From Paenibacillus stellifer (GTDB lineage Bacteria; Bacillota; Bacilli; Paenibacillales; Paenibacillaceae), in contig NZ_CP009286.1 in assembly GCF_000758685.1 (NCBI RefSeq), positions 3,378,501 to 3,442,500 of the forward strand: 64,000 nt of DNA. Reading direction: 5' to 3'. The notes beneath the pieces were generated by a model that had not been told where the DNA came from, made no database searches, and was given only the letters and a program-made list of their open reading frames with translations. Shown in pieces: positions 18,915 through 29,013 of this stretch; position 1 is the stretch's first letter; each line of letters opens with the position of its first letter. Position numbers and translations under genes: made by a program.

Positions 18915-20990
18915 TTATTTAATAAAAGCGTTGGGGTCGACAATTAAGGCAACTTGTCCATCGCCAAGAATCGTGCCTCCCGAGATGCCCTGGACTTCCG
19001 GCAGGTATTTTCCCAAGTTCTTGATAACAATTTCATTCTGGCCGATAAAGTCGGACACAGTAAGCGCCGCAAGCTTGTCTCCTTTGCGGATCACAACGAT
19101 CTCTGTCTCATCTTCCGTGCTTTCATCGTAATCCGGCACCGCAAAAATGGTTCCGAGCGACAGTAGAGGAATATGGGAGCCCCGGAACTCGACCATTTTG
19201 GAACCGTGAACGTTTCGAATCTGTGCACGCTTGATAATACCGGTCTCTACGATGGAAGAAAGCGGAATGGCATACTTCTCCGTGCCGATCCGCACCAGCA
19301 TCGCAGCGATAATCGACAAGGTCAGCGGAAGCTGTACCGAGAAGTTGGTTCCCTTCCCCTGAGTCGAATAAATGGTGACATTGCCTCCGAGGGAAGTGAT
19401 CTTCGCCTTCACGACATCGAGTCCGACGCCGCGGCCCGAAATATCGGAGATAACCTCCGCTGTACTGAAGCCGGCAGCGAACAGCAGCTGATGTACTTCG
19501 CTATCGCTCATCGATGCCGCTTGGTCGGCGGTTACGACGCCTTTTTTCAATGCGGATTTCAACACTCTCTCACGCGAGATGCCTGCACCGTCATCCTGAA
19601 TCTCGATAAAAACATGATTGCCGCTGTGGAAGGCGCGCAAATGGATGGTGCCTGTCTCCGACTTGCCGGATGCAATGCGATCCGCTATGGGCTCAACACC
19701 ATGGTCCAGCGCGTTGCGGAGCAAGTGAACGAGCGGGTCGCCGATTTCATCGACAACCGTCCGGTCTAGCTCAGTCTCAGCGCCCGTAATGACGAGGTCA
19801 ACTTTCTTATCCAGCGACTTGGCCAAGTCTCTCACCATGCGAGGGAACCGATTGAACACGGTATCGACGGGAACCATGCGCAGCTTCATCACAATATTCT
19901 GAAGATCGCCGCTCACCCGGCTCAAATGCTCAACCGTCTCGGTCAGTTCAGTGCTTTGGGTATCCGAAGCCAACTGCTCCAGCCGAACACGATCGATCAG
20001 CAGCTCGCTGAGCAGATTCATCAGAACGTCCAACCGGTCAATATCAACGCGGATCGTTCGGGAAGGAGTACCGCCCGTCTTGGCCGGTGCCTTCTTGGCC
20101 TCTTCTTTCGGAACGGCGGACGTCTGTGCCGAAGCTGCCTTGGGCGCTTCCGGATGAGCCGCTTGCGCGGAAGGAGCGGGAGCTTCTGCCGCAGCCGCAA
20201 CAGCGGGTTGTCCAACCTGTTCCAACGATTCCTGATCAAGCGCCACTGACGTTACGGTGTCGACCTCGGACACACCCAGAATCATGCTCTGTATTTCCTC
20301 GGCCGTCTTCTGGGTTATGTAATAGAGTGAAAAACTGAACTCGAACTTCTCCTGTTCGATATCCTGAACGGAAGGGAAGGATTTGACGACTTCGCCGTAT
20401 CGCTCCAGCAATTCAAAGACCATATACGCCCGGACTGCACGAAGCTGACAGTCACTGCGCAGAGTCACCTCGATAAACAGCACCTGATGGCCTTCCTGGA
20501 CGGACTGCTTCAGGACAGACAGCTGAAATTCATCTAGAAGCGCGCGGCCTTCGGAAGGAGCGGCAGCTGCCGCATTTGCAGCCGGGGCCGATCCTTGAGC
20601 AGAAGGATTCTCTCCGCGGACGATCGCCTGAAGAGAGGCGACGATAGCTCCAACATCCGCCTTCCCGTCACCTCCACCAGTGATATCCTGCACCATGGAT
20701 TCCAAGGCATCAAGGCTCTTAAACAAGGTGTCGAAGATAAAATCTTGCATCGCGAGCTTCTCGTTACGGACAAGGTCGAGCACATTCTCCATTTGATGCG
20801 TCAATGATGCCAGATCTTCAAAGCCCATAGTCGCCGCCATGCCTTTTAAGGTATGAGCGGAACGGAAGATCACCTGCACGATGCTGAGATCCTCCGGACT
20901 CGCCTCCAGGCTCATCATATTTTCATTCAACGCTTGCAGATGATCGTTCGACTCATCAATAAACATGGATAAATATTGATTCATGTCCAT
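18915..20990 (-). CDS. cheA: Chemotaxis histidine kinase CheA
   Basis: This kinase passes phosphate to CheY and CheB. P1 carries the phosphorylated histidine in FRSAHTLKG (H46). A P2-like region follows, then an Ala/Pro/Lys-rich linker, the P3 dimerisation helix, the P4 ATPase with the N-box around LLRNALDHGVE and the glycine boxes DDGAGI and GRGVGLD, and the P5 CheW-like domain at the C-terminus. The ATG at 20990 (691 residues) follows AGGTG; the frame extends to 21011 without support. Confidence 0.97.
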   Translation of the reverse strand: MDMNQYLSMFIDESNDHLQALNENMMSLEASPEDLSIVQVIFRSAHTLKGMAATMGFEDLASLTHQMENVLDLVRNEKLAMQDFIFDTLFKSLDALESMVQDITGGGDGKADVGAIVASLQAIVRGENPSAQGSAPAANAAAAAPSEGRALLDEFQLSVLKQSVQEGHQVLFIEVTLRSDCQLRAVRAYMVFELLERYGEVVKSFPSVQDIEQEKFEFSFSLYYITQKTAEEIQSMILGVSEVDTVTSVALDQESLEQVGQPAVAAAAEAPAPSAQAAHPEAPKAASAQTSAVPKEEAKKAPAKTGGTPSRTIRVDIDRLDVLMNLLSELLIDRVRLEQLASDTQSTELTETVEHLSRVSGDLQNIVMKLRMVPVDTVFNRFPRMVRDLAKSLDKKVDLVITGAETELDRTVVDEIGDPLVHLLRNALDHGVEPIADRIASGKSETGTIHLRAFHSGNHVFIEIQDDGAGISRERVLKSALKKGVVTADQAASMSDSEVHQLLFAAGFSTAEVISDISGRGVGLDVVKAKITSLGGNVTIYSTQGKGTNFSVQLPLTLSIIAAMLVRIGTEKYAIPLSSIVETGIIKRAQIRNVHGSKMVEFRGSHIPLLSLGTIFAVPDYDESTEDETEIVVIRKGDKLAALTVSDFIGQNEIVIKNLGKYLPEVQGISGGTILGDGQVALIVDPNAFIK

Positions 20991-21023
20991 GTTCAGACAC
21001 CTACCCTTCACGTTCGCTTTTCG

Positions 21024-22457
21024 TTATTTCACGACTTGAACCAGCTTTGGTGCTATGTCTTGCAAAGGTAAAATATAGCTGACGCATTTCAATTCAACGG
21101 CGGAACGAGGCATACCGTAAACTACGCAGGTCTCTTCGCTCTCCGCGAAGGTTGAGGTGACGCCCGAGTCATACAGGGACTTCATCATCCTGGCTCCATC
21201 GCTTCCCATCCCGGTCATAATAACCGCATGCCGCTCAAGCGAAGTCAGTGAGAGCAGCGATTCGAAAAGCGTATCGACAGATGGACGATGACCGTTGCGA
21301 GCTTCCTCCTTCGTCAAGTTGATGGAGAGTTGCCCGCCTGTCGATTCAGCCACTTTCATATGAAAGCCTCCCGGCGCAATATATGCCGCCCCTTTACGGA
21401 GAACCATGCCTTGCTCGGCTTCCATCACATCTAGAGGACTGAAAGTGTTCAGCCGCTGAGCCAGGGACTTCGTGAAATTAGGCGGCATGTGCTGCACAAT
21501 GAGAATAGGCGCCGGAAAATCCGCTGGAATCTTCTCCAGAAAAGCCTTCAAGGCTCTGGGACCGCCTGTTGAGCATCCAACTGCCACAAGCTTGCTCAGC
21601 TCTCTTCCGCCAATCTTTCTTTCCCGTGAGCCAGCAACAGGTATTCCTCCTGCCGCAGGCTCAGCCGAAGCTGGCTTCGGCTTGGCCGCCCCCCCTAAGG
21701 CAGGCTCATTCTTGGGAGGCGGGGCCAACCTGCCGCCACCCGGCGGTGCAGGCCTCGCCTTGGACGCATCCGGTCTCAGCGGTTTGACCGTCCGGCTAGC
21801 TGGCGCAGGATTATCCGGTTTGGAAGGCCCGGACTTCGCTCCCGGGGCCGGATTTTCTAACTTCGTATCTTTGTCTTTGCGGACGCTTCCGGCGTACGGG
21901 CCAGTCGCTTCCTTCGGAATCGTTGACGACAGATTCCCTCGTTTCTCAATCGGTTTATCTGCCGGCGATATCGGTGCTGCGGGTGATGTCAACGTCGCCG
22001 CCACAGGCGCTTCGGGAGTAAGAAGCGCCGATGCGGACCGCGCCTCTCTTCTCTCACGCGCCATCATAGCCTCGTTCATCTGCTCTCTCAGAGCATCCCC
22101 GACACTGTTAATATCGTTGGAGTTGGAAATGGAAGGCTTGCGGATAAAGTCAAAGGCTCCGCTCTCCAGAGCCATGATCGTCTCCTTCATCCCTTCCTCG
22201 TTAATGCCGGACAACATAATTACCGGCAGAGGATAATGCATCATGATCAGCCCAAGAGCTTCGAGGCCGTTCATTTCCGGCATCTCAACATCCATCGTAA
22301 CGAGATCCGGCTTTAGTTCCTTCACTTTCTCCACAGCTTCCCGGCCGTTAACGGCGGTCGCGGCAACCTGAAACATATTGTCTTGCTCGATTAAATCGGA
22401 AATGATCTTGCGCATAAATGCCGAATCATCTACAACCAATACTCGATATGGCTTCAT
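21024..22457 (-). CDS. cheB: Chemotaxis methylesterase/response regulator CheB with a long linker
   Basis: It removes receptor methyl groups and deamidates receptors when phosphorylated. The receiver domain has DD at 10-11 and the phospho-acceptor D56 in TMDVEMP. The esterase shows GCSTGGP (catalytic serine), IVQHMPPNF (histidine) and MGSDGARMM (aspartate). At 477 residues it is well over 100 residues longer than E. coli CheB (349). The excess is a Pro/Ala/Gly/Lys-rich linker at about 140-285 and should be disordered. Confidence 0.96.
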   Translation of the reverse strand: MKPYRVLVVDDSAFMRKIISDLIEQDNMFQVAATAVNGREAVEKVKELKPDLVTMDVEMPEMNGLEALGLIMMHYPLPVIMLSGINEEGMKETIMALESGAFDFIRKPSISNSNDINSVGDALREQMNEAMMARERREARSASALLTPEAPVAATLTSPAAPISPADKPIEKRGNLSSTIPKEATGPYAGSVRKDKDTKLENPAPGAKSGPSKPDNPAPASRTVKPLRPDASKARPAPPGGGRLAPPPKNEPALGGAAKPKPASAEPAAGGIPVAGSRERKIGGRELSKLVAVGCSTGGPRALKAFLEKIPADFPAPILIVQHMPPNFTKSLAQRLNTFSPLDVMEAEQGMVLRKGAAYIAPGGFHMKVAESTGGQLSINLTKEEARNGHRPSVDTLFESLLSLTSLERHAVIMTGMGSDGARMMKSLYDSGVTSTFAESEETCVVYGMPRSAVELKCVSYILPLQDIAPKLVQVVK

Positions 22458-22495
22458 ATCATTTCCACCTTTGTCTTAAAGTCGGAACATGTCGT

Positions 22496-23374
22496 CTATT
22501 TTCGGCGAAGCCACCTGCTGATAAATCCTTTAATTCCCTCCGTAGAGGAACTTGCGTAAGACCTGTCTGAAGATAAATATTTCATCGCAAGCCTGTGAAC
22601 ATCCTTGGATGCGGCGCTTTGCGGATATGCCATTGAAAAAGGAACCTGTTTCTTCACCGCTTGCACAACATGGACATCGCTGCTAATATAACCCAGATAA
22701 TTGATGTCCATCTGCAAAAAACGCTTAGCTGCCATTCGGATCTTGTCGCTTGTCGCATTCGCTTCCCGGATATCGGATGCTTGATTCACAATCAGCCTGA
22801 ACTCCACCTGCGGATGGCTATTATGAACCACTTTCATCAGCGCATAAGCGTCAGTGATCGCTGTCGGTTCCGGCGTCGTTACGACGAAGCATTCGTCGGC
22901 GGATACGATGAACTTCATCGTCTCCTTGGACAATCCGGCACCTGTGTCAAACAGGATATAATCCATCTCATCCGCAATATCGGATATCTGTGAAGAGAAA
23001 TAGTCCAGGTCACGATCTGAAAGGGAGAACAATTCCTCCATCCCCGAACCGCCGGCTATAAACGGAAGGTGATCCGGACCAAGCTGAATTATTTCTTCAA
23101 TAGGAGCTTCTCGGCCTAAAAGGTGATACAGATTATATTTGGGCGACACACCCATCAGCACGTCCAGATTGGCCATGCCGATATCGGCATCGAACAGCAG
23201 CACTTTTTTGCCAAGACTCTTGAGTGTTAGTGCAAAATTTAAGGTGAAATTCGATTTGCCGACACCTCCCTTACCGCTGCAAACGGTAATAATGCGGGCC
23301 GAATCCGTCTTCCCCTCGCTAAGCTTACGATTCTGTCCGGCAGCAAGCTCTCTCAGCGACTGGGCCTGATCCAT
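22496..23374 (-). CDS. flhG: Flagellar number regulator FlhG (MinD/ParA-like ATPase)
   Basis: It controls flagellar number and placement together with FlhF and helps C-ring assembly. The deviant Walker A CSGKGGVGKSNF lies at about 32-43, followed by LLFDADIGMANLD. The 292 residues fit. The ATG overlaps the flhF stop (TAATG). The N-terminal stretch rich in Gln and Arg before the ATPase core is where FlhG activates FlhF in known homologues. Confidence 0.95.
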   Translation of the reverse strand: MDQAQSLRELAAGQNRKLSEGKTDSARIITVCSGKGGVGKSNFTLNFALTLKSLGKKVLLFDADIGMANLDVLMGVSPKYNLYHLLGREAPIEEIIQLGPDHLPFIAGGSGMEELFSLSDRDLDYFSSQISDIADEMDYILFDTGAGLSKETMKFIVSADECFVVTTPEPTAITDAYALMKVVHNSHPQVEFRLIVNQASDIREANATSDKIRMAAKRFLQMDINYLGYISSDVHVVQAVKKQVPFSMAYPQSAASKDVHRLAMKYLSSDRSYASSSTEGIKGFISRWLRRK

Positions 23375-24780
23375 TACGCATCACCCGTACCAAGCAGCAG
23401 ATTACACAGAATCGCGCTGTTAGGCATCAATAAATCATCCGGAACGGTCTGGCCATTCGTCATATATGCCAATGAGAGCGGATAATCATAAAGAAGATTA
23501 AACATCGGGCCAAAGGTTCCGGTTTCATCAATCTTGGTCAAGATCACTTTATCAAGCCGGTACTTGCTGAAATGTTCTGTAATCAACTTCATATCCTTGC
23601 TCTTTGAAGTAAGACTTAGCACGAGATAGGTTTCACTCTTAAGCGTTGGAGCAAGCAGGCTCTGCAGCTCTGCTACCAGCATTTCGTTCCGGAAGTTACG
23701 CCCGGCTGTATCCATCAGAATCAGATCGCAGCTCTCAAGCCTGGACATCGCCCGCTGCAAATCACCGGGAGATTGGACAACTTCAAGCGGCACGTTCAGT
23801 ATGGATGCATAAGTGCGAAGCTGCTCAACGGCCGAGATCCGGTACGTATCGGAAGTGATCATCCCGACCTTTCGTCCATGACGGAACATCTGATCCGCCG
23901 CCAGCTTGGCTAAGGTTGTCGTCTTCCCAACCCCTGTAGGCCCTGCAACATATAGCAGTCTCGTATCAGGAGCGATGCCGCTGCCAATTCTTGGCGTAAT
24001 GAAATCCATAACGACTCCGCTGAGCGATTCTTCAAAATGCTCGATCCCCCAAACCCTTCCCGCTTCATTCCAGGCATCCAGCACACGGTCAATCCACTGA
24101 TCCGCAAGCCTGCTGTCAACTTCCTGATCCTGAAGCCTCTCTCTGAGAAGGACTAATGGCTCAGGCAAATCCATTGAAATCGGAGTCTGTCTGGCAAGCC
24201 TTTCCATCCACTGCTTCATTTCTTTAATTTCCGCAAGCACCGCTTGCTCGTTCGACGGAGGACTTGCCTCTTTCTCAGACGGAACCGTTACAGCTGCCAC
24301 TCGAGCCAATTCCCGGTCCGGAGAAATAATAGGCTGCTCTTTCATCTTAACGCTGTCAACGGCATCTTCAATACGGGATGTTTCAGGTATGGCTTCCTTC
24401 TCTTCCAAGACCGCAACCCCGCCTCGGCGCTCTGCTTCCTGGCTAAGCGCTGCTGCAATCTCCGCGAAGCTTCGTGGCGCAGATTCGACAGTCTTGGTTG
24501 AGCCTGCATCGGCTGCCGCTTCGTATGCCCGGCGATAAGCCGTTGGCACGCCGCTTCTTGGTGTTGATGAGGAAGCTGGCGTCTTAACGGGCGCTGCCGA
24601 CTGCTTGGGTTCATTCTCTACAGCGGCAACCACTTCAATTTTCTTCTTCTTGAACATACCCATGAAACCGCCGGTTTTGATCTCTTTGGTGCTTAAAATT
24701 ACAGCATCGCTTCCCAGCTCAGTGCGGATCGAATGCATGGCGTCAGGCATATTATCCACCACATAACGCTTCACTCTCAC
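23374..24780 (-). CDS. flhF: Flagellar SRP-like GTPase FlhF
   Basis: It is an SRP-family GTPase that marks the site of flagellar assembly. The basic N-terminus RVKRYVVDNMPDAM is followed by a long variable region, then the NG domain with [35 protein letters not shown] and LTKIDETG. It has 468 residues. The GTG start overlaps the flhA stop as GTGA. The variable middle (about 60-200) is longer than in B. subtilis FlhF (366 residues in total). Confidence 0.96.
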   Translation of the reverse strand: MRVKRYVVDNMPDAMHSIRTELGSDAVILSTKEIKTGGFMGMFKKKKIEVVAAVENEPKQSAAPVKTPASSSTPRSGVPTAYRRAYEAAADAGSTKTVESAPRSFAEIAAALSQEAERRGGVAVLEEKEAIPETSRIEDAVDSVKMKEQPIISPDRELARVAAVTVPSEKEASPPSNEQAVLAEIKEMKQWMERLARQTPISMDLPEPLVLLRERLQDQEVDSRLADQWIDRVLDAWNEAGRVWGIEHFEESLSGVVMDFITPRIGSGIAPDTRLLYVAGPTGVGKTTTLAKLAADQMFRHGRKVGMITSDTYRISAVEQLRTYASILNVPLEVVQSPGDLQRAMSRLESCDLILMDTAGRNFRNEMLVAELQSLLAPTLKSETYLVLSLTSKSKDMKLITEHFSKYRLDKVILTKIDETGTFGPMFNLLYDYPLSLAYMTNGQTVPDDLLMPNSAILCNLLLGTGDA

Positions 24781-26810
24781 AGGTTCACCACCCCTACGCT
24801 CTGAATTTCAATATTGGGCTCAAGTTCACTATAGGACAACACTGGAATATCCTGCATGGTCCGTTCAATGACCTGCCGCAGGTACATCCGTATTGTGGGA
24901 GAGGTCAGCACAATTGGCTGCTGACCAGACTGCAGAAGCCGGTTGATTTGTTCCGTCAGCCGCTGGTATACCGTCTGGGTCGAGACAGGGTCCAGAGCGA
25001 GATAGCTTCCATGCTCCGATTGCTGAACGCTTTCTGCAATCTTCTTCTCAAGCGACGGTCCCACCGTAATTACGCGCAGCGTTTCTCCAGGCTGGGAGAA
25101 CTGCTGGCTGATTTGTCTGGAGAGTGCCTGTCGTACATACTCAGTCAGCACATCCGGGTCTTTGGTATAGGTCCCATAATCGGCGAGCGTCTCAAAAATA
25201 GTAACAAGGTCCCTGATCGAAATTTTTTCTTTCAACAGTTTAGCAAGTACCTTCTGCAAATCCCCAATGGTAAGTACGGACGGAATAAGCTCGTCCACCA
25301 ATACCGGGTAATTCTCCTTGACATTGTCCACCAGAAGCTTCGTCTCTTGGCGGCCAATCAACTCGTGTCCATAACGTTTGATCAGCTCGGTCAAGTGAGT
25401 GGCTACTACGGAAGGCGGATCTACAACTGTATATCCAGCCATCTCCGCCCGGTCCTTGACAGATTCGTCAATCCACAATGCTGGCAATCCGAATGACGGC
25501 TCAATCGTTTCGATACCGCTGATCGAATCGTCATCGTACCCGGGACTCATTGCCAAGTAGTGGTTAAGTAATAATTCACCGCCACCGACCTGATTTCCTT
25601 TTATTTTGATGACATATTCATTCGGTTTTAGTTGAATATTGTCGCGAATTCGGATAACAGGGACGACAAGTCCCATTTCAAGTGCGCATTGACGTCGAAT
25701 CATGATGATCCGGTCCAGAAGGTCTCCACCCTGCTGCGTATCGGCAAGCGGAATAAGACCATATCCGAACTCAAACTCGATAGGGTCTACATTTAGCAGG
25801 CTGACAACGCTCTCCGGACTCCGCACTTCTTCGATCTGCTTCTCTTCGACAAGCTGCTCCTCCGCAATCGCTTTGCGGCTTAGGTTCTGCGTCATCCGGT
25901 ATGCCGAGAAAGCCAATAATGCTGCGAGCGGCAGTGTACTGATAGCATGGATCGGTGTGAACAGCCCCAGGAAAGCAACTGTAACAGCAACGATATAGAG
26001 AAGCTTGGGATAAGACAATAATTGCCCTGTCAAATCTTCCGCAAGATTGCCTTCCGAAGAAGCTCGGGTAACGATTAACCCGGATGCGGTCGAAATGAGC
26101 AGAGCAGGAATTTGACTGACAAGACCGTCCCCGATAGTAAGAAGGGAATAAGTCGACAGTGCGTCTTGAAAGGAAAGGCCGTGAATGGCGATCCCGATTA
26201 TGAAACCGCCGATCAGGTTAATCAGCAGTATGATGATGCTGGCGATAGCGTCGCCTTTGACGAACTTACTCGCACCGTCCATCGCGCCGTAGAAATCCGC
26301 TTCGCGTTCAATAATATTCCGGCGCTCCCGGGCTTGCTGCTCATTGATCAGGCCCGCATTCAAGTCCGCGTCAATACTCATCTGCTTACCCGGCATTGCG
26401 TCGAGCGTAAATCTCGCTCCGACTTCGGCCACACGCTCCGAGCCTTTGGTAATAACGATGAACTGTACGACAACCAGAATCAGAAAGACGATAAATCCGA
26501 TTGCGATCTGGCCTCTTGCAATCCAGCTCCCGAATGTGGCAACAACTGAACCGGCGTCTCCGTTAGCCAGAATCAGCTTGGTTGTGGAGAGATTGAGCGC
26601 AAGACGGAAGAGCGTTGTAATGAGCAGCAGGGATGGAAAGATGGAGAACTGCAGCGCATCCTTCGTATTCATCGCAACCAGCAGAATGGTCAGCGCTATG
26701 GAAATATTAATAACGAGCAGTAAGTCGAGCAGCCACGTAGGAATCGGAAGAATCATCATCAGCACAATGCCGATTATACCAAGAAGAACTGTTAAATCCT
26801 TTGCTTTCAA
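24777..26810 (-). CDS. flhA: Flagellar export gate protein FlhA
   Basis: It is the major export gate subunit; its cytoplasmic ring receives substrates and chaperones. The N-terminal half has about eight membrane segments with the FHIPEP-family block around RFTLDAMPGKQMSIDADLNAG, and the C-terminal half is the soluble domain. The 677 residues match the family. It starts 6 bases after the flhB stop and overlaps flhF. Confidence 0.97.
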   Translation of the reverse strand: MKAKDLTVLLGIIGIVLMMILPIPTWLLDLLLVINISIALTILLVAMNTKDALQFSIFPSLLLITTLFRLALNLSTTKLILANGDAGSVVATFGSWIARGQIAIGFIVFLILVVVQFIVITKGSERVAEVGARFTLDAMPGKQMSIDADLNAGLINEQQARERRNIIEREADFYGAMDGASKFVKGDAIASIIILLINLIGGFIIGIAIHGLSFQDALSTYSLLTIGDGLVSQIPALLISTASGLIVTRASSEGNLAEDLTGQLLSYPKLLYIVAVTVAFLGLFTPIHAISTLPLAALLAFSAYRMTQNLSRKAIAEEQLVEEKQIEEVRSPESVVSLLNVDPIEFEFGYGLIPLADTQQGGDLLDRIIMIRRQCALEMGLVVPVIRIRDNIQLKPNEYVIKIKGNQVGGGELLLNHYLAMSPGYDDDSISGIETIEPSFGLPALWIDESVKDRAEMAGYTVVDPPSVVATHLTELIKRYGHELIGRQETKLLVDNVKENYPVLVDELIPSVLTIGDLQKVLAKLLKEKISIRDLVTIFETLADYGTYTKDPDVLTEYVRQALSRQISQQFSQPGETLRVITVGPSLEKKIAESVQQSEHGSYLALDPVSTQTVYQRLTEQINRLLQSGQQPIVLTSPTIRMYLRQVIERTMQDIPVLSYSELEPNIEIQSVGVVNL

Positions 26811-26816
26811 TGCTTC

Positions 26817-27917
26817 CTACCTCCCGTTGGATCTTGGTCTGCCCTTTAGTTTATATACGTAAGCCAACACTTCAGCAACCGCCTGGAACAGATCAGTGGG
26901 AACCGCATCCCCGATCTCCGCCCGCTGAAACAGCGCCCGTGCAAGCGGCTTGTTTTCCATCGTAATAATGCCATGTTCCTTGGCCAGTTCGCGAATGCGA
27001 AGGGCAACAAAGTCCTGGCCTTTGGCCACAATTTGCGGAGCCTCCATGGTTGATCCGTCATATTTCAATGCGACGGCAAAGTGAGTCGGGTTGGTTATGA
27101 TTACGTCCGCCTTCGGAACTTCCTGCATCATTCGCTGCATGGCCATCCGGCGCTGACGTTCCCTGATTTTGCCTTTGATTTGCGGATCGCCTTCCATGTT
27201 CTTGTACTCGTCTTTGATTTCCTGTTTGGTCATCTTCAGACTTTTTTCATGCTCATAGCGCTGGTACACATAGTCCAGTACGGCCATAATCAACAGTGCA
27301 GCTCCGATCTTCATTCCTAAGTTCAATGTCATTTTTGAAGCAAAATGCATAATTCCTTCAACATCCACATGGGACAGAGCCAAAAATTCCTGTTTTTTTC
27401 CCCAAAGCGTGCTAAAGACCAAATATCCGATGATAATCAGCTTCAGAATTGATTTGAACATCTCCACCAATGAACGCATCGAAAAAATGTTCTTCAAACC
27501 TTTGAGTGGATTAATCTTGCTGAATTTTGGCGTCAGTCCTTCGCCGACCATCTTGAAACCGATCTGACTCACCTCGGCGACGATTGCCAAGATCAAGGGA
27601 ATTAGAAAAACCGGAGCCAATATGACCAAAATTTGAACTCCATACCCGCTCATCAGGTTCATCACATTATCCGGTGTCACTTCCATCGTCAGCCTGTTCA
27701 TCAGGATATCCCTGAACAACGAAACGACCCGATCCTTTAGAAAGCCTCCGAAAATGAGCAGCGTGGACACCGCAGAAAGCAGGACAATGGCTCCGGACAG
27801 CTCATGGCTTTTGGCGACCTGGCCTTTCTTCCGGGCATCTCCGCGCCGCTTCGCGGTAGGCTTCTCCGTCTTGTCGCCGCCGAACATTTGAAGGTCGAAT
27901 TTATACCGCTTGTTCAT
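26817..27917 (-). CDS. flhB: Flagellar export switch protein FlhB
   Basis: It sets export specificity after self-cleavage. Four membrane segments are followed by a cytoplasmic linker and the cleavage motif NPTH at 276-279. The region after NPTH (FAVALKYDGSTMEAPQIVAKG) is complete to the end at 366. The N-terminal KTEKPTAKRRGDARKKGQV block is typical. It lies between fliR and flhA. Its C-terminal domain has a stand-alone relative at 60087-60389. Confidence 0.97.
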   Translation of the reverse strand: MNKRYKFDLQMFGGDKTEKPTAKRRGDARKKGQVAKSHELSGAIVLLSAVSTLLIFGGFLKDRVVSLFRDILMNRLTMEVTPDNVMNLMSGYGVQILVILAPVFLIPLILAIVAEVSQIGFKMVGEGLTPKFSKINPLKGLKNIFSMRSLVEMFKSILKLIIIGYLVFSTLWGKKQEFLALSHVDVEGIMHFASKMTLNLGMKIGAALLIMAVLDYVYQRYEHEKSLKMTKQEIKDEYKNMEGDPQIKGKIRERQRRMAMQRMMQEVPKADVIITNPTHFAVALKYDGSTMEAPQIVAKGQDFVALRIRELAKEHGIITMENKPLARALFQRAEIGDAVPTDLFQAVAEVLAYVYKLKGRPRSNGR

Positions 27918-27936
27918 TCGTCCCTCCCAGTCCGGC

Positions 27937-28719
27937 TTAGGCGCCCATAGTCGTTAGCAGATTGCGCATGGATTCAAACATAATGCTGAACAGATTTTGG
28001 AACAAAACAGCCATGGTCGGCATGAGAATCATGAGAAGAGCCAGGCCGACTATGATTTTTAAAGGCACGCCTATGACAAAGACATTGTATTGGGGCGCGG
28101 TTCTGGCCAAGAAGGCAAGTCCGAGATCCGTTAGGAACAATGCCGTTACAAGGGGCGCCGACATTTGAAGTGCAAGCATGAATGCCTGTCCAAACGTACG
28201 AATAAGGAAATCCGACAGAGTGCCGTCCATCATTCTCTCAAGCACCGAATTGTTCAAAGGAACCCAGTTGTAGCTGTTGACTATGGCGTCCAGCAAATAG
28301 TGATGACCATTCATCCCCAGGAACAGCAGCAACGCGATCATATACTTGAAATTGCCGAGCAGTGGCGCCGACGCACCGGACAACGGGTCAATAACGTTCG
28401 CAATAGAGAAACCGATCTGCAAGTCAATAAAGGAACCGGCCGTCTGTATCATCATAAACATCAGGTATCCGATAAAACCGAGAAGCAGGCCGATCAGCAC
28501 CTCGCGCACAATCAACAAAACAAGGTTCAAATCCTCTTGAACAACAATACCCGTCCCTCTGACAGTAAAAACGACCAATGAAACGAAAAAGGCAAGGCCG
28601 ATCTTGAACGACATTGGAATGTTGCGTGAAGAAAACACAGGAACCACAACAAAAAAAGCTGTAATTCGACAAAAAATAAGCAAAAAGACAGGAAATCCCT
28701 GTAAGATGGAGTTTATCAT
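27937..28719 (-). CDS. fliR: Flagellar export gate protein FliR
   Basis: It is a membrane protein of the FliPQR export gate, with about six hydrophobic segments. The ATG at 28719 (260 residues, close to B. subtilis at 259) is 4 bases after the fliQ stop and has no strong Shine-Dalgarno of its own, so it probably depends on coupling to fliQ. The open frame extends to 28773, but that part overlaps fliQ. Confidence 0.95.
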   Translation of the reverse strand: MINSILQGFPVFLLIFCRITAFFVVVPVFSSRNIPMSFKIGLAFFVSLVVFTVRGTGIVVQEDLNLVLLIVREVLIGLLLGFIGYLMFMMIQTAGSFIDLQIGFSIANVIDPLSGASAPLLGNFKYMIALLLFLGMNGHHYLLDAIVNSYNWVPLNNSVLERMMDGTLSDFLIRTFGQAFMLALQMSAPLVTALFLTDLGLAFLARTAPQYNVFVIGVPLKIIVGLALLMILMPTMAVLFQNLFSIMFESMRNLLTTMGA

Positions 28720-28723
28720 AACG

Positions 28724-28993
28724 TCAACCGATGTACAGATACAGATTTCCCAGTATGTGGGATGTGAAATCAATAAGCTTCGTTAGAATCCATGGCCCGA
28801 ACAAGAGCAGAGACAGCAACACAGCTACGATCTTCGGAACAAAGGCCAGCGTTTGCTCTTGAATTTGGGTTGTGGCCTGAAAGATACTGACAAGAAGTCC
28901 GACTACAAGACCGAACACAAGCATCGGCGCGCTTATCTCCAGCATCAGATATACCGCTTGTCCCGCAAGTCCGATTATAAATTCCGTACTCAT
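28724..28993 (-). CDS. fliQ: Flagellar export gate protein FliQ
   Basis: It is an 89-residue protein with two membrane helices, the small subunit of the FliPQR core. The block VVGLLVSIFQATTQIQEQTL is a hallmark. The ATG at 28993 follows AAAGGAGGGG at good spacing; a longer open frame is not supported. Confidence 0.96.
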   Translation of the reverse strand: MSTEFIIGLAGQAVYLMLEISAPMLVFGLVVGLLVSIFQATTQIQEQTLAFVPKIVAVLLSLLLFGPWILTKLIDFTSHILGNLYLYIG

Positions 28994-29013
28994 GGATATC
29001 GCCCCTCCTTTCG

